Part shown: positions 1 through 11,695 of the stretch, in pieces
Layout of the letters: every line of letters starts with the position of its first letter
Position numbering within the stretch: the stretch's first letter is position 1
Assembly: GCA_023634235.1 (NCBI GenBank)
Contig: JAMKCF010000003.1
Span: 3,686,958-3,750,957, forward strand
DNA length: 64,000 nucleotides
Reading direction: 5' to 3'
From: Pisaster brevispinus
Taxonomy: Eukaryota > Echinodermata > Asteroidea > Forcipulatida > Asteriidae
Translations under genes and position numbers: made by a program
The notes under the pieces: model-generated
Told to the model about the DNA's origin: nothing
Seen by the model: the letters and a program-made list of their open reading frames with translations, nothing else
Database searches by the model: none

Positions 1-503
1 AGTTAATAGCCGATGTGGCTTTCGTTGACCTTTGCACTTTACATAAATGTATACAACTAGGAAAAAACGTAATTAGTGATTACCTTATTCGTGTTCTTTA
101 GTTTAATTTTAAAGTGAATTTACTTTGTGGAGGCAGTAACTTTTCATAATTGATTTAATCATGCTATAATTTTCTTTTCCCCATACACTTTTACCAAGAA
201 AAAGATACACTACTCTTAACCAGACAGAAGTGCCAAGCCTGCCAAAGGAATCATATTTTTTCATCAGTTTTGACTTGCCCTTGCAAAAGTTACAGAGCAA
301 AAAACGACCAATATCGGTATTCGAAGGCTGAGCCCCACGTGAGTGTGCGGTTTTGTTTTACTACCTCCACGTGTAAAGTAGGTGGGAACCGAAGGTTCCC
401 AACCGTTTGAATTCACGCGAGTTTTGCAAGATGTATAAGGATAAGTATAAGTATAAGAATAACAGGATGGCTGCAGTTGTATGTATTATGCACATGTACT
501 TAC

Positions 504-607
504 CTGTAGCAATTGTTATGGAAACTGTTGTAACTTGAGAGGGCGAGCATGACCCCAAATCCTGGCCCCAACGAGAAAAAAACCTGCGTCGCTGCATCCA
601 TCCAAAC
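504..607 (-). CDS. slc6a4-like: SLC6 exon 5: TM6 region
   Basis: This 104-bp exon encodes [18 protein letters not shown] and continues to [12 protein letters not shown]. It is flanked by acceptor tgtatttag and donor gtaagt, and ends in phase 2. The next coding exon is not present between base 1 and 503, so it must lie outside the window. Confidence 0.9.
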
Positions 608-3600
608 CTAAATACAGGCATGGACACACAGTACAATAATAAAATGTTGAGTGCTGTCCTTGAAAACTACCTCTCAGAGGCAAAACTTTTAGTCTCAGTG
701 GCGCACTACACTAAACTCCCCAATTTGCTTCAATAATGTGATACAGTTTGGAAGTTTGCCGGTACAATTTACTTCAACCATTGATACAGTTTGGAAACTT
801 GCCATTACAATATAAGCCTAAAACTCTTTTGGGAGAAGTGTTGGTTCTGAGAAAAACCACTGTGGACTTGGCGTTTCGAACAGAATACTCTGCTCATCGT
901 CTTCCGGTTGATTACTTCAGTTTTTGTTATGATCCACAACATGCAAAGCTTTAAACATCGCTCAATGCAGTTTGTGATGGTGCCGATAAAAAGATAAGTA
1001 GTACAATGCAAACCTTTTTACTAGGTTCCTACCCACTCAACCTCAGCAGACAAAGTCAGTATGCATAATATCTATACAGAAGATAAAACAATGTATAGTA
1101 CGCACCCCGGGATTCAAAAGCAACTCCCATTTAGGGTTCAAATAGAAGATGATGCCATCTACAGCGCCCTCCAGAGTCACCCCGCGTACAAGCAGTACAA
1201 GGAGGCAGATGTACGGCAAGGTAGCAGTTACCCACACCACCTTGCCAGATGCCTTGATACCTCGCCATAAGCTCAAGAAGACGACCAGGTACACCGAAAA
1301 TAAGCAGAGAGCTAAGTCCCACTTTACTCCGCCGAGATCGCCGATGCCTGTGGATTCGTGAAATCCCAGGACCTTTCGTCTGAAGAAAACCAACAACGAC
1401 CCCGTAAAAACAAAATTAAGAAACACCAAACATTACGTTCGATTAAAATCGATCAATACCAAAAATCCATTTCAACATTTCACATGGTTTTATTAAAAAC
1501 ACATACACACAAAACTCGAGTTCAAAAACTTGATGTTCCAGTGCGGAAATTTAGAAGATAACAACTATTTTGACTCATCACTGATTAGCACGATCGATCA
1601 ATATACCTCTACTATTAATGGAGCAGCCATTTTGTTTTAATGTTTAAGCAAACAAAGGCTGAAAGATCAAAACTATCTGGCGCACTTTTGTGCTATATCT
1701 ATAATTTGGTTGAAGAATCCTCAGCTTGTGGAGCAGTTCCAAACTCGAGTATTTTAGTATCTCATTCTTATTGACTTACTCATAGAACTCGGTGGCTGGT
1801 GAGACACTGTTATTTCCCACTGTACGGTTAACATCAAATGGGTCAGAACAGTTGGGAGTATTCCATGTGTTGTTGCACGACTTCCAAGGGAGCTCACTCC
1901 TAAACGATGAGAAGAGGTAGTACACGGACCAGGCGATGGCCGTGTTGTAGTAGAAGGAAACGTACATGTCTACAATGCAGATTGCAAACCCAATTCCTAC
2001 AAGAGGGTAAGGGAGAAAGTAACCACGTGGGGTTTGATCAGGGGCCGGATTAAGTGTCCCTATAGGCACCGGTGTTACGTAAATCCCAGACGCTAGTGAT
2101 TTTGTGCCCCAGGTATCAATGTTCCCAGGGATCGATTCCACAAAGCACTAAGATTCATCTTAGGATGACTTGTCAGTATTGGCAAAGTGATTTGTACTGT
2201 GACATGACATTTTACTTAGCAATTACGATTGATTCGCAGTTAAGATTAATCTTAACTCTTTGTGAAATCGATCCCAGGCCCTATGAGCACCGTGCACTGT
2301 GAGCCATATACTCCAGGACCGATTTCATTGTGCTTTAAAGTGCAGGGACATTTAGTACATTGTTTTACTACAATGTATGACATATTGAGTTAGACAGATT
2401 GTAGCTGTACCAATCGGAAGCTTTCCCAAAGTCCAGAGAGACTCTGTTATAATTAAGAAAAGAAAATGTTCTTGCGAATAGGGATGAAGTTCGGAGTAAT
2501 GAGGCGTAAAGGTGCGCTGATATTGTGGAGGGAAAGAAAAGAAGTTTTGTTGATGGTGTATTATGGGGATGGCGAAAGTTTCCACGTGTGAATGGATGGA
2601 ACATTGAATTGAATTGAGGGAGAGGACAGTCTCCGATATCATATAGCCTCCCGTGTTTGAAGTTGTGTGTCTGTTTTTCTTGGCAAAAGTCCAGCCTGTA
2701 TAGGCTATTATGTACACCATCACGTTGCATTGTTTTTTGTGTATGATTTTGAGACAACAAAATGAGTAGAGTTCTGCTCTTGCGAATGATAAGCATTAGC
2801 TTGAAACAGGAGGACTTACCAGTGAGCAGAGGGCAGATTCTGTTCCAGACCGTAATGCATCCAGTCCGCTGATACTGGCCAAGGGCCAGCTCCAGGTAGA
2901 GAAGGGGAATTCCCCCAAACACGGCCATGATGACATAAGGGACCAGAAAGGCTCCTGTCGAAACAAACCAGATAATGGGTTGAGATTTGGGATTGGATCA
3001 CTACACCACTCACCCTTCAGTTCCCCACTGATGCACCCAGGATTTGTCCTTTGGACGGAGGTGTCGAGGAGAACTTCCCAATTAGGTCGACGTACTGCAG
3101 TAAGAATAATAAGGTGTGCCACTGCCACTCCCATTGCGGTGAAAGCAGGAAAGGGAGAATGTTGGACCTGAGAATCATTCATTCACACCTATTAACACTC
3201 CTCCTTCATGCCCATTCAATGAGTTCATATGGTTTTGGATGGTAGATGCACTATACTAGCCTGCATCATGATATTATGTGGTGAATGCATGTACGCAGTG
3301 TAATGTAATTCTGTGAACCTCTATTCTACTGTCCACAACACCTTTTAAACGATTTAGGGTGGTCTACTCACTGGATAATATTACCAAAGGTAGGCCCCTA
3401 CATATGGGAGGTTTTATCCGTTGTGTCTTAATACGTTCATGATTTTGAGAAGACTTTAATTAATGTGAAAACTAAGGTTTTCGCTGACAACATGCAAGTA
3501 TAACCCTTTTATAAGCTGTTTTGGTTCTGAAAAAAATAGGCAGTACTCGACGTTTCAATCTATATGATCCGATTGACTTCAGAAGAAAGCGGACAGTCTC

Positions 3601-5550
3601 AAGTAAAGAAGTGTGCAGAACCAGACTCTAGCTTTCGCCACTGAAGATGATCAGGGCAAACGTCGAGTTGCTACACCATTAGTTATTTACAGTACTTCCA
3701 AACCTCATCAGATGTACAGTTAACATTTGGTGTCACTTTAAACTGTAGTTTCCCGTTTCGACATGCAGCGTTCTCCCTTAACAGCGGTCCACTGGCCAAA
3801 TGCCAGTTAAAACACCTGAGGACCAGTCACAATTCACTCCAAGTAGTCCGGCTGGCTAGTTCAACGTCGAAAAGCATCCCTATTTCATTTGTGATATTGA
3901 CCAGTGAAAAAGCTGACGGACTAGTGAAATGACAAGCTAACTGGTCCTGCTGGCCAGCCAGTCTCTAAAAAAGTTAAGGGCAAACCCTGAAATGCTGTAC
4001 AAATTTTTCAGTAACTTAACCGTATTTCCATATATATTTCACTCAAATTTATTACTAAGGGAACCACAAGAAAAGAACTTCACGTTTCTTCTGAGCCATT
4101 TTCATGAACTGGAATATACCCTCGGTAATTAACTTGTCCTCAATTAACTAATGAATGACGTCAATGAAAAAAGGGTGTTGTGCACAGCGAAGCAATTAAC
4201 ACACAAATATTACCAACATTTACATCCCTTCCGTCCTACTAATAACTTCCCATGAGAGAGGTCGGTTATATTTTGGTCTGAAAGAGAAAATGCCTCGGTA
4301 TATTGTGGAAGGGTATTTCTAGTAAGTCATTCCCTAGTTTCCAATTAACGCATCCTGCAACAAACGTGAAAAAAATCAGCGACTTTGGCGGTCAAGGTTT
4401 AGTAAAAAATAAAATAAAAGATAATAAAAAGTTGTGTTTGCGCAAGATTTTCTTGTTCATCATAAGCTTGTTTTTTATTGCGCCAATCGAAAAAAACAAA
4501 CAAAGAAAGAAATACATGGGGTCTGTGAGGTCTTCAGTTTCCTAGATTTTGACATTATTTCAGACGGACAAACAACGGTGACTTTTAAAATTAAATGGTG
4601 ACATTAAAATAACCATTTCTGTGCGACTATTATGTACTCTGTATTTAAAATAAATCTCTTCAAAGCATGATGTCGATATAACTTCCACATAATGATTCCG
4701 TTTCCCAACGAACCTTGTTTCCAAACTAATCTTAATAGTCGTGAAATCGTGATGAAGTGCATTAAGTTTACATAATAGAAATTAAAATAATAATAAAACA
4801 GAGCAGTATATACGAAAATTAATGAATTTTCGATATTTGTCAATGAATATCAATAAGTGATCGTTTGACAAAATGTAGCACATATCTTGTGAGAACAAAT
4901 TCGATAAAAATAACTTAGGTTAAGTTTGTCCCTATATTGAGCCAGTTTAATATGGGTTTGGGTTTCTGTTTCTGGTGATTTGTATTCAACCAACTCCTTT
5001 CTACTAACAGACTGACTATTAAGCAAGTTATAAGCTTCGTTATTAGACCATACAGGTCTAGCGCGTAAACGAAATTTGGTTTTGGTTCTCACTTACAGTT
5101 CGTTGCTTTAACACAGTGAATGAAACAGAATTGCAAGAGTTACACTCGGGTCTCAACGTTTGAAAGCACGAGATTTGAACAGTCTATCCCGAGTTTTGTC
5201 AACTTACCCCCGCCGTTCTTGTAACATTTGTACGGGAACCGCCAGACATTTGCAAGGTCCACAGCAAAGCCGATCACGGACAACAAGAAGTCCATCTTCG
5301 TATCCCATCTCTCGCGACCTCTTGGCCCTCTGCTGTCTCCTTCGTTCAAAATGATCTCCACCTTCTGCTTTGGGCGCTGGTCCTCCCCGCTATCTTCCCC
5401 GTCATTTGCGCCGGGAGGAAAGCCGTTCTTGTCCCAGTTCTCCTCGTTGTCCCCACTAAGAATCTCGTTCGTGTTGCTTTCGCTACCTTGTAACAGCCAC
5501 CCATTCGAATCCTTCTGTTCCAATGCATGCTTACTGGTGATGCCAGCCAT
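504..5550 (-). CDS. slc6a4-like: SLC6 monoamine transporter, serotonin-transporter-like, 5' part (partial)
   Basis: This is a Na+/Cl- dependent neurotransmitter symporter of the plasma membrane, probably re-uptaking a biogenic amine. Coding exons in transcript order are 5208-5550, 2820-2954, 1780-1996, 1106-1379 and 504-607. They sum to 1073 nt (residues 1-357) with matching phases 1, 1, 2, 0, 2. An in-frame TAG lies 10 codons upstream of the ATG at 5548-5550. TM1 carries [13 protein letters not shown]; the Asp is residue 98 and matches the amine-binding Asp of monoamine members. Later exons give TM2 ([20 protein letters not shown]), TM3 and a large extracellular loop with the Cys pair [12 protein letters not shown] and several N-glycosylation sequons. 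TM4-5 and the unwound TM6 segment SLGPGFG follow. TM3 (YYNT) and TM6 resemble SERT more than DAT/NET, from memory of the family. TM7-12 would lie left of base 1. The exact substrate is an inference. Confidence 0.93.
1106..1379 (-). CDS. slc6a4-like: SLC6 exon 4: TM4-TM5
   Basis: This 274-bp exon runs from [10 protein letters not shown] through [14 protein letters not shown] to [10 protein letters not shown]. The acceptor is ttcttcag. The donor is gtgcgt, a GT donor but a weak match to consensus. Frame and content match the SLC6 family. Confidence 0.91.
1780..1996 (-). CDS. slc6a4-like: SLC6 exon 3: TM3 and extracellular loop 2
   Basis: This 217-bp exon begins [18 protein letters not shown] (TM3). 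It carries the loop with two Cys residues and sequons at NNT, NCS, NRT and NNS, and ends at SPATEFYE. The acceptor is cttgtag and the donor gtaagt. Confidence 0.93.
2124..2279. repeat. Inverted-repeat element, CACAAAG family, copy 1 (SLC6 intron 2)
   Basis: This AT-rich element of about 155 bp has ends that are near-inverted repeats: CAGGGATCGATTCCACAAAG on the left and tgtgaaatcgatcccagg on the right. The same core recurs at 14486-14630 and, in opposite orientation, at 43249-43398. It looks like a non-autonomous MITE. It lies about 130 bp upstream of the SLC6 exon 3 acceptor. Confidence 0.7.
2820..2954 (-). CDS. slc6a4-like: SLC6 exon 2: TM2
   Basis: This 135-bp exon encodes [20 protein letters not shown] and continues to RICPLLTG. 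It is flanked by acceptor cgacag and donor gtaagt, phase 1 to phase 1. The GGIPL and LELALGQY motifs are hallmarks of SLC6 TM2. Confidence 0.93.
3765..3990 (+). repeat. Dispersed repeat, CACCTGAGGACCAGTCA family, copy A (SLC6 intron 1)
   Basis: The shared core reads ccaaatgccagttaaaacac, then a CTGAGGACCAGTC block, then aaatgacaagctaactggtc. Other copies are at 31856-32076, 32884-33016 (degenerate), 36553-36626 (minus) and 43051-43225. The class is unknown. Confidence 0.7.
5208..5550 (-). CDS. slc6a4-like: SLC6 exon 1: N-terminus and TM1
   Basis: This exon encodes residues 1-114, with a roughly 85-residue hydrophilic, acidic N-terminus followed by TM1. It ends KNGGG with donor gtaagt at 5207 (phase 1). 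Asp98 sits in TM1. The context at -3 is C and at +4 is G, so the start rests on the upstream in-frame stop rather than on Kozak strength. Confidence 0.92.
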
Positions 5551-6813
5551 TCGGACAATGTATAGATTTCCCCAAATCTACCCACAAAATGTCAACCGAT
5601 TTGAAATTCACAGTAGGCCTATCTCCGATGTCTGGCAAAGAAGTATGAGCTTTGACCAAATAGGCTTTTAGACATACCTAGCAAAGACAATGAGTTCCTA
5701 CCATACAGCCTGCCCTCCGTAACTGATCACACCTGCAATCAGCCAATCCACAATCAGGAATCCACAAGGCCAAAAATCAGAGAATGAAAGTTTTTCAGCA
5801 CTTACAAAGTCCACGACCAATCAAGAACAATGAGCAGCACCACTAAATGTGCCCCACGGGCCGAGTCACCGATTAATTACTTCCGGCGAAACATGTAGAA
5901 TCAGACACGTGCCGTTCCAATCTCCGCACAAGAAACTGTCAGACTTCCCACTTCATGGCACGGGTAAAATAGCCACTAATGACACTGTACTACAGGTTCT
6001 GCTGTTGTTGAGTAATTGGACGAATAGCTGGCGCCTAAAACTCAAAGCCATTTTCTCCTTAAAAGCATGTAATACTGACACCAATCATAAATAAACCTAT
6101 TGCGGGATCATTACGATGTGGCATTTAAGATAAGAACGGTGTTGAAAGGGCCTTCTCCATCACGTCTCAATGTTGTGTAGATGAAAATGATGCAAATCTA
6201 ACTTCATCCAACCACTAAGTCTGACCATAGAGCAACCTCCGTCTTTATCACAGTAGACTTAAATCAATGCACTGGCTTTCAAAAAAGAAGTTGTTGCCCT
6301 TGTTCGCGGTTCATACCCCCAATCATGCAATGTATAGAAAGAGAAATATCCATCATTTCGTAGTGTGCAGAGAACAACAAGCTTCTGGAGGCCGGTAGGT
6401 CGAGTAGAACGAGATCAAAAGATCCCAGTCTTGGAGAGATGTTGATATTAGTATCACATAACAGACAACAAACAGTTAACAGTTTCTGTGGTATTCTCAT
6501 GCGATCATTGTCCACGGTGATAACCATACGCTTGAACCAATAATTTAACGTAGGAAAGGTTACAACCAACAGAGCTTTGTTCATTCACACACGTGCTAAA
6601 TACGGCAAGTTTTGTTTTCTGTGAACAAGGTCCGCATTGCTACTATTATGGCCAATACATCATTAAAATAGGGTAAATACAAACACAAATTTGGACCAAT
6701 AACCTTTGGACGAGGGTTCATCGGATAAACGACGTGTGTCGCTTCATTCAAAGTTTGGTGATCCTTTGTGAAGTCACAACCTCAACTTACCCGACCAGCA
6801 TGTGAAACAGTTT

Positions 6814-6843
6814 GCCTTAACCTTAACCTTAACCTTAACCTTA
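6814..6843. repeat. CCTTAA hexanucleotide microsatellite
   Basis: About five uninterrupted CCTTAA units. This is not the canonical metazoan telomere unit TTAGGG/CCCTAA. Confidence 0.85.
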
Positions 6844-8084
6844 CCTCGATCCATGAATACTATACGAACCCAGGAAATAACCTTCAACCTGACCTTTTAC
6901 TTGTTCAGTGAACCATAAGTATACCGTAATGACTGCGATTAAAATAACATTAACCTTGGCTAAATCATTCAACAATGGTATATTTAGATCAAGGTCATGT
7001 CAAACCTTTTCCATTCTACTCGTAACTCAAATGAAGATCGTAAAATAATCTTAAATGGATCTAGAGTGATTCTTTAAGTGTTTATTTTTTAAGGGTATTT
7101 TGACGTTCAATTGTTTGTTCACTGTTTGCTTTGACATTTTGTTGTTATATTTGCTTTTGTTAACATGGAATTTGTTTTGGTGGATATAAGACTTCCTTTT
7201 TGCTTTGTTTTTCTTGTATGGGTCTTTTTGTTTGTTTGTGGTATTCAAGCTGTTGATTATTAAAGGGTATTGAATTAACACGTACGCTGCCTGCCTTGTG
7301 GGAGAGGAGCCAAAGAAGGCTCACCGCCTGTTCAGAGATAGTGAAGGCATGCTGCGACCAGACCAAATCGCAACACTTGCCTGAGATCGCAGTAATTGGA
7401 AGAGACTTGTATAGTCGCCAGCTCTGCAGCCAAACGTAGGCTCAGTAAGCATTCTGGGTACAATTTGGAGTTTCAATTTATGTTAGATGCAAACTGAAGT
7501 GTTGTAACAATATTGAAGCACTGAGTTTACTGATGCAGTCAACCGATTGTCGCAAACATTGAATACACAACTAAATAACCAAATTCAATGTAGAAGAAAC
7601 AGCCGGGAACAGCACATAATGGCAGATATTGTTTCCATGACGTCACAACCTTGAAACACAACTCGTAAAGTCTATTATCAAAACTAAATAAAACGTGACC
7701 TTAACCTTCAAACTAGCCCGAAAGATGACTAACCTGGTAACTCATTTAAGGTTGACACGCTGAGATCAAGGCTATTTCAGGCCTTTCGATTCAACTTTTG
7801 CATACACCAATTACGGCCCGCCTGTGGGAAAGTTCCGAGTATACGGTGCTTAATACACATCGGTGTAAGGGTAAAAACAAATTACATGTACACACCTGAT
7901 TATACTTTTGGGCGGAACACCTGGATGAAAGATAAAGGATAAAACCAAACATCCGGAGAAGTTATTCCGCCCTTTATGTGATCAGTTCGAAAAAAAATAT
8001 GCAAACAATGGGACAAGTAGAGTGTAAAACAGTCACATACCGGCAAGCCCCCCTTTAAGAGTACCTTAATAGACCTATTGATGA

Positions 8085-8240
8085 ATTGCACATGACGTCA
8101 TTGACCTCCATCGTCGATGACAAACAATGGAAAAGTGTACGCGTGTACGCGCTGCGCACGACTCTCAGCCAATGATAGCCTTTCACGCGTGCACGTTTCA
8201 TCAACGATGGCGGCCAATGCAAGGGTCTATTCGCAGCAAT
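8085..8240. promoter_or_regulatory. Candidate CpG-richer regulatory block with CRE and CCAAT motifs
   Basis: Within an AT-rich intergenic region this stretch has a consensus CRE palindrome (tgacgtca, 8093-8100), two CCAAT motifs (near 8169 and 8214), a YY1-like gatggcggc (near 8206) and several CpGs (acgcgtgtacgcgctgcgc). It lies 2.5 kb upstream of the SLC6 start codon and could be its promoter or an unannotated start site. Only the motifs are seen; the function is inferred. Confidence 0.3.
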
Positions 8241-10499
8241 GATATGTCTTTCCTTACACATACGTTACACAACCATGCTCCCGTGTGGAGAAGCCTAACT
8301 GGTAAATTGCAGTCACTTTGTACACAAACACATGCAATTCGCCAGCCACATTAGGAATTACAGTTATTTTTTATTGTTTCCAAGAAAATGCTTTTGTAAA
8401 TTTGATAACAAGCAAGACACAAAATAAAAGATGGCTAAATGGGAACGAATGCGTAAAGCTGTGAGTTATAAAGTAGTGCCAGTCTGGTAACACTGTTCCC
8501 TTCTTTTTTTGTTTCTTGTTAACTTCTGTTTACACATTATGAATGTTTACAGGTAAAACTCAATGATGACTGAAAATATATACACTCATGGTCAATCCCG
8601 AGTCCTTGCCCAGGGTTATTTAAAAATGTACAGTCTGACAATGTATGGTATCTTAGCGATACAGTTACTAACGAATGTATACCTAGCTCTTACTTCCCGA
8701 GTCCACAGTACTGTACAGAGTTCAGATTTCTATACTGGTAGGATTTTTGAATTTGAATAGAGTAGTGACATTTTCACATTTCGTCGATAATAATTGTTTC
8801 ACCTGACCCAATAAACCACATAACAGTTTTCTTTACTGTGTATAATAATATATCCTCCATTAAATATATCGTGTCAAGTATGTTGTTTCTGCATAGGACT
8901 ATATCACTTTTTAAATTGTATCATGTATACTACAGTATCTGAGTACAATAGGCATATTCTGCAAGTATAACTTTTGCTACTTTTCAATCTGAATAGTTTC
9001 TCAGTTAATAGAGAAATGCTACAGATAGCTGTGATGATTTAGTATATGTACACTCTTAATACTTATGAGTTGGACTGGTTTATGCAAATAAGATAACTAC
9101 TGCATGGTTATTTGCCCATTTTTAAAGAGTAAATAGAAAACGGTTCAATTGTACTTTGTTTTAAGGAAAATGTTTGAGATTACAAACTAAACAGACGAGT
9201 TAAAACAAATTAACTTTAGAGGTAAACCCTTAAAATAAGAACTGTTTCCATTATAGTTGCCGAATTCTTGGGGGAAAATCCTCGCAAACTAAATTAAGAA
9301 AACCGGGATACACATCAGCTTCAGAGTTAGTAAAGCATTTCAAAAATTATTCGTATATACCGAGCTCTCAGATTTAAAAAAATCATATCGTTTATAAGAT
9401 TGTTTTTCTACAATTAAATCCATAAAGACTAGTACATACCCGTTGGCATGCAACTACATATTTCAGGTTGCAAATTTACATTAACTTTGATCACCATCTT
9501 TGTTTGGCTGCCTGTAGACACACATACGATTCTAGTACCTCCTCAAACGTGAAAGAGGCCAGACTATATTTCTCCTATATGGCCACCCTGGGAACACTTT
9601 GGATCGTGAGACAAAAACTTGTTGAACACCATTTTGAAGTCATTCTCTCCATCCACAAAACAACACAAGAATCTCAAAACATTAGTATCATGGTCTTTTC
9701 AACGTCAAATGGGTTAATAACCAAAAGTTACACTTCTAAATATTTCTGGGAAATAACAAAAAATAGTGGACTTTGACACGAAAAATGTACTGTATGATTA
9801 ACAGACTGGGTAAACTTACATCTTCTACTTTTATCTACAAATTAATTTTCAACTTATACAGCATAATATATACAACTATATTTCTTTCATAGTAAACGTG
9901 TTATGAAACTTAGCTTGTTTATCAAATAAATTACACTATAATTTTAAAACAAAAAATTCTTCATCTGGGTTAATTTCAATTAGTACTGAAGCTATCAGTG
10001 GAAAAATATAGATTATAAAAAATACGTAGTGTTTATAATTTTTGCAAAAATATGAGTTGCTACATCAAAGTCATATAAATCAGACACATTGGAAAAAGTT
10101 TAGAATAGTACACATTTTTGTTTACTAATAATATATATATAATCTGCATAACAGATAATAAGGCCTATGTTATGAAACTTTCTGAATTATATGGCTTCCT
10201 TGGCTTTGCCTATATATGTATAGTTTCGAAAGTCTATGAAGTTTCCTTAACAAGGTAATATATTGAGGTTTCTTTTAACGATAGAACCCACAAAACACTA
10301 GAAATAGCCCAAAACAAAGATCTCATTAATCATGAGAAACCAACATGACTAATGATCTGGAAACCAATTAAGAAGCATTTCCATGAATGGCTATCCATTT
10401 GTTTGCAGTACTTAATGACAGAAACCATATATAGAATAAGTACATGTAACAAAACAATGATCTGGCAAAAGTGACAAGTTCTGAAAACTGCTTACGGGC

Positions 10500-10705
10500 A
10501 TAGGTTCCTCCTTATTCTACAATGGGAACCCCCCAGATGTTACAATTCAGGAAGTTTACAGACTCCGTGCATCACACAAACTACAGGTTTTGCCAAATGT
10601 AGACTATTTCTTTCTCCCTTTAGTGACTGCTTTACTTTTTTCAAGACTATTTGAAGGCTCCAAGAGATTTTGAGAATATCTTGAAATTCAGAGAAATCCC
10701 ACGCC
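10500..10705 (+). repeat. Two-copy dispersed repeat, left copy
   Basis: This shares blocks such as ctttctccctttagtgactgc and gagattttgagaatatc with 38620-38815, where they read ctttctccctttggtgaatgc and gagattttgagaaaatc. The class is unknown. Confidence 0.5.
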
Positions 10706-11252
10706 TAATTGTAATCTATTAAACCAAGTAGTGAGAAGGAACTGGGGATATGAGGCAGAATGAAAGAGTAGTAAGTCCCCTAGATTGTATAATTCAAACT
10801 ACAGTGTCCACCCCCCTCCCATTGAGGTCAAATCTACAGGTTTGAATTCTGCAATGGGGGCCTACGGTAAACATGTGTGTGAACTCACTATGCACAACTA
10901 TCAGCCAGTAATAGGTCATTTGGCTGCAGCGGGGGGCTGTTTGAGCTTGTGTCGTCACCTGAAACAACTCAAAGCTCTCTCTCTTTTTTTTTTTGCAATC
11001 TAGGAGCCTCACTTGATCCACCAAAAAATCTAAAGCATGTGTCTGCTTAACACTAAATCTTTGGATTCAAATATAAACTGTATCCCTGGTCCCAAAACAA
11101 CTAAACTGCTGACTGTGCAGTATTAAATCCATCAAATCTTACACAATCATGGCGATGGATTTTGACATTTTGGTTGAGTGGAAGTAGGTGAACTTCTGCA
11201 GTCAGTTGATTCAAACTACTTGCAGCCGCTATTGTGTCTAGATGGTTAATTC

Positions 11253-11258
11253 TTTAAT
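11253..11258 (-). promoter_or_regulatory. Possible polyadenylation hexamer for BCR
   Basis: ATTAAA on the minus strand about 230 nt downstream of the BCR stop codon. It is only a candidate, since the motif is common in AT-rich DNA. Confidence 0.25.
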
Positions 11259-11487
11259 ACTAGCCAGCCACAAAACTGGTATTACACAGTTAAATTATAG
11301 TTCAGAATCAATTAGGAAACATGAAGGTCAGAAGATGTAGATTGTGGCTGTCGATTTCTAAACTACATGTAAGGCCTTCAATGCTTGTACGTGAGTTGAG
11401 CTTTGACCTTGTATATATCCAGAGGAGGCAAGATTTCTAGGAATTATATGTCAATCAATAGCAAAGGGCTCTGAACTGAGACATATA

Positions 11488-11695
11488 CTAATCAAAGTTA
11501 TAATGCTCAAGGTAGTAGAAGAGAATTCCGACCTGCGTCATGGCGTCGGACATGCCCATGATCCCAGTAAGGAGGCTTTTGCTGTCACCAGTGGCCAGGG
11601 CAGAGGGCTTGCAGGCTGGGCCAAGCAGGGTGGGGCCAAAGACTGTGGCAAGGTTGTGTAAATGCATCTTGTTGACCGATTCATTCTTTGCCACT
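11488..11695 (-). CDS. bcr: BCR exon 23: RhoGAP end and stop
   Basis: This exon encodes [20 protein letters not shown] then PTLLGPACK to the terminal LEHYNFD, with stop TAG at 11488-11490. N1058 in [12 protein letters not shown] is the conserved RhoGAP asparagine. The protein lacks the PDZ-type tail seen in vertebrate BCR. Confidence 0.95.

Larger units (their letters stand above)
5551..11487. other. Intergenic region between the SLC6 start and the BCR stop
   Basis: I see no supported coding exon in these 5.9 kb. The region is mostly AT-rich. It holds a short CCTTAA tandem run (6814-6843), a CRE/CCAAT-bearing CpG-richer block (8085-8240), a SINE-tail-like fragment near 7820-7875, and one half of a two-copy repeat (10500-10705). 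The SLC6 5' UTR and promoter and the BCR 3' UTR must lie here or nearby. Their limits cannot be read from the sequence alone. Confidence 0.6.

Noticed and set aside
6814..6843. Possible interstitial telomere repeat
   Set aside because: The unit is CCTTAA, not CCCTAA, and there are only about five copies.
9468..9776. 102-codon plus-strand ORF in the intergenic region
   Set aside because: No recognisable domain, AT-rich with ordinary low-complexity composition and no flanking gene structure. Most likely chance.
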